Shown here one piece after another: positions 8,801 through 9,354 of a stretch of 9,354 nt of DNA. The position numbers and the translations under genes are program-made. The stretch comes from Candidatus Aerophobota bacterium (GTDB taxonomy: Bacteria > Aerophobota > Aerophobia > Aerophobales > AE-B3A). Numbering within the stretch: the stretch's first letter is position 1; each line of letters starts with the position of its first letter. Where the stretch lies: the NCBI GenBank assembly GCA_030616535.1, contig JAUWXE010000038.1, forward strand, positions 1 through 9,354, written 5' to 3'. The notes beneath the pieces were generated by a model that was not told where the DNA came from, did not search any database, and saw only the letters and a program-made list of their open reading frames with translations.

Positions 8801-9354
8801 ATATCAGCAAAGAGCACGGCTCCCACCGTATCGGCAATCTCTCTGAACTTCTGCCAGTCAGGGGCCCAGGGATAGGAGGTATAGCCGGCAATGATCATTT
8901 TTGGTTTATGCTCGATGGCCAACCTCTTGATCGCTTCGTAATCCAACTTTTCTGTTACTCTATCAACTTCATAGGAAACGATATGATAGCGTTTGCCAGA
9001 TCGATTGAACTGGCTGCCGTGGGTTAGATGACCCCCATGGGCTAAAGCCATGCCCATAACCGTATCACCAGGTTCAACAAAAGCCTCATAGACAGAGTTG
9101 TTAGCCGCTGCCCCCGAGAGAGGTTGTGCATTGACAAATATTTGATCAGCCCCAACCTTTATAGGAGCATGGGGATTTTTATCGGTAGCAAAGCATTGGG
9201 CGGCCCGCCTCTGGGCCAAAGCTTCAACAAAATTGACATACTCGCCCCCTTTGTAAAATCGTCTGTCGGCATAGCGTCGGTAGTGGGCAAGCTGATCCTT
9301 GAAATCTAGTAGCAGCTTTTCTTCGTCCCTGGTCATCCTTAAGGGAGGATATCC
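5839..9354 (-). CDS. glyA-gcvT: SHMT-GcvT-GcvT fusion protein (serine hydroxymethyltransferase / aminomethyltransferase), 5' end beyond window
   Basis: One continuous frame; residues here are counted from an internal ATG at 9336. The frame stays open six more codons to the edge, and those codons read GYPPLR, which fits the end of the SHMT YAEGYP motif, so the N-terminus and the catalytic Glu (E. coli Glu57 region) probably lie outside. SHMT module, about 1-405: RFYKGGEYVN 26-35, AHGGHLTHG 99-107, ADIAHPAG 177-184, THKTLCGPRG 205-214 with Lys207 as PLP lysine, GIRLGTP 342-348 with Arg344 for the substrate carboxylate. GcvT copy 1, about 438-730: recognisable but degenerate and without the C-terminal barrel. 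GcvT copy 2, about 757-1165: complete, with FDVTHMG 799-805, GNILDDV 844-850, RSGYTGED 963-970, GLGARD 1002-1007, LPLYGHE 1015-1021, and a C-terminal barrel from about 1060. SHMT interconverts serine and glycine using THF; GcvT makes methylene-THF from the H-protein aminomethyl group. The fusion may help channel folate. Module identities are firm; activity of copy 1 is doubtful. Confidence 0.93.
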   Translation of the reverse strand, partial: GYPPLRMTRDEEKLLLDFKDQLAHYRRYADRRFYKGGEYVNFVEALAQRRAAQCFATDKNPHAPIKVGADQIFVNAQPLSGAAANNSVYEAFVEPGDTVMGMALAHGGHLTHGSQFNRSGKRYHIVSYEVDRVTEKLDYEAIKRLAIEHKPKMIIAGYTSYPWAPDWQKFREIADTVGAVLFADIAHPAGLVIAGQYPSPVGYADVITLTTHKTLCGPRGAVILTTDEEKAQRIDNAVFPGEQGGPHVNKFAAMAVAFKIAQTEKFKKLQEKIVENAKALDSSLKRRGLKIAYGGTNTHLLVIDLKAVKTRTGFPLKGEIAARILDLCGLVVNKNTIPGDETAADASGIRLGTPWITQRGLGKEEMEKLAELIHRVLTSIQPFSYIGLSGDLSRGKIDLETLEEVKREVAKLGQGAKTEISTHNRPAKLGYPHYHFPAKLSVKETSLLTQHQKLGAKLVENNGWRMPLHYQNEAEELKAAQRMAAIFDLGDMGLLKVSGERAKPFLQEVSTSNLAKLKPGELLHSFLLDGRAQLIDEVSILYLDSDTGGRDHYLIVTNPSRTQKVKSWLRGHSDGYITFDSDDIFAKIEGPAVVEDLRETVEEGSRKTGIALYGPNSSKILSKIDPSLGNLKKFHFREGKIKEIEGIISRTDYTRDSLGFEFYIHPDDAVKLWNLLLRQGKEFGIKPAGLLTRDHLRSEAGLPSDEKPTSITNGLSLYKAHPSYFHLSKPYFIGQKIINKVLGFSVVKEEFQYKEEKGKLRQTPLHQEHLKLSANFVTFAGWKMPVCYTSISEEHRAVREAAGLFDVTHMGVIEIAGEHAASFLDTVSTNYVRWLKDGQSQYGYFLDPDGNILDDVMIYRRRRDRYMMVVNAVNEKKIWAWLNAVNSKKFLIDRDYPHKEVEGKALLRNLKSSSSGKDQRVDLALQGPHSLSILQKLAKERELERKLARMAKNEFIEVKLAGIEMIVSRSGYTGEDIGYELYLHPENATLIWNLLLKEGKELGIKPSGLGARDSTWIEAGLPLYGHEVAGKYGITPTEAGYGAFVKLHKPYFIGKKRLLERQAQRKMEIIRFKMKSKGVRMIKSEDPIVDEKGRYMGRVTSCALVEGTQVGLAYVDRNFTEEGKKIGIFILPRKEKIPPERSKDELTIGDKVLLHEETIVLSRFPEENSKI
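7147..8025 (-). repeat. Internal GcvT repeat, copy 1 (degenerate, no C-terminal barrel)
   Basis: Residues about 438-730 of the fusion repeat the N-terminal part of GcvT copy 2 (encoded at 5842-7068). Shared blocks include NLLL-x-x-GKE-x-GIKP-x-GL-x-x-RD and KPYFIG. Near the first block the DNA of the two copies is also visibly similar, which suggests tandem duplication followed by divergence. Compared with copy 2, copy 1 has GDM instead of THM (484-486), IDE instead of LDD (529-531), DYTRD instead of GYTGE (646-650), and no PLYGHE, and it stops before the barrel domain. Confidence 0.8.

Noticed and set aside
5839..9354. Reading the GcvT part as a sarcosine/dimethylglycine dehydrogenase
   Set aside because: Those proteins join GcvT domains to an FAD-dependent amine oxidase domain. 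Here the N-terminal module is clearly SHMT, with the THKTL PLP-lysine motif, and there is no FAD-binding GxGxxG domain.

Overview
This is one gene cluster, entirely on the minus strand, for glycine/serine one-carbon metabolism. In transcription order (right to left) it holds: (1) a very large fused protein, serine hydroxymethyltransferase (SHMT) followed by two GcvT/aminomethyltransferase-like modules, running off the right edge at its 5' end; (2) a full-length single-chain transketolase; (3) gcvH, the lipoyl carrier (H-protein); (4) gcvPA and (5) gcvPB, the two halves of a split glycine decarboxylase (P-protein); and (6) the 5' part of a LipM/LplA-type lipoyl/octanoyl transferase, cut off by the left edge. 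Adjacent genes from the transketolase onward all overlap (11, 4, 4 and 28 nt), so tkt-gcvH-gcvPA-gcvPB-lipoyl transferase reads as one translationally coupled operon. The only gap is 117 nt between the fusion gene and tkt.

Together the genes cover nearly a whole glycine cleavage/synthase system. P-protein (PA+PB) decarboxylates glycine onto the lipoyl arm of H-protein. T-protein (a fusion module) moves the one-carbon unit to tetrahydrofolate. SHMT (same polypeptide) combines methylene-THF with a second glycine to give serine, or the reverse. The last gene probably attaches the octanoyl or lipoyl group to H-protein. The L-protein (dihydrolipoamide dehydrogenase) is not in the window. Transketolase is not part of the textbook system, and its place inside the operon is unexplained.

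The most unusual feature is the fusion. A complete, canonical-looking GcvT sits at the C-terminus. A second, upstream GcvT copy lacks the C-terminal barrel and has lost several signature motifs. An SHMT of a divergent subtype with a probable insertion sits at the N-terminus. The reading frame stays open to the right edge, so the true start is not visible.

Organism: a bacterium with moderate-to-low GC and frequent AGA/AGG and ATA codons. Split GcvPA/GcvPB and a LipM-like transferase are common in anaerobic Firmicutes, Thermotogae and many uncultivated anaerobic lineages. I suspect an anaerobic, possibly thermophilic or subsurface candidate phylum, but the sequence alone does not settle this. 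I saw no mobile elements, CRISPR arrays, tRNAs or rRNAs.
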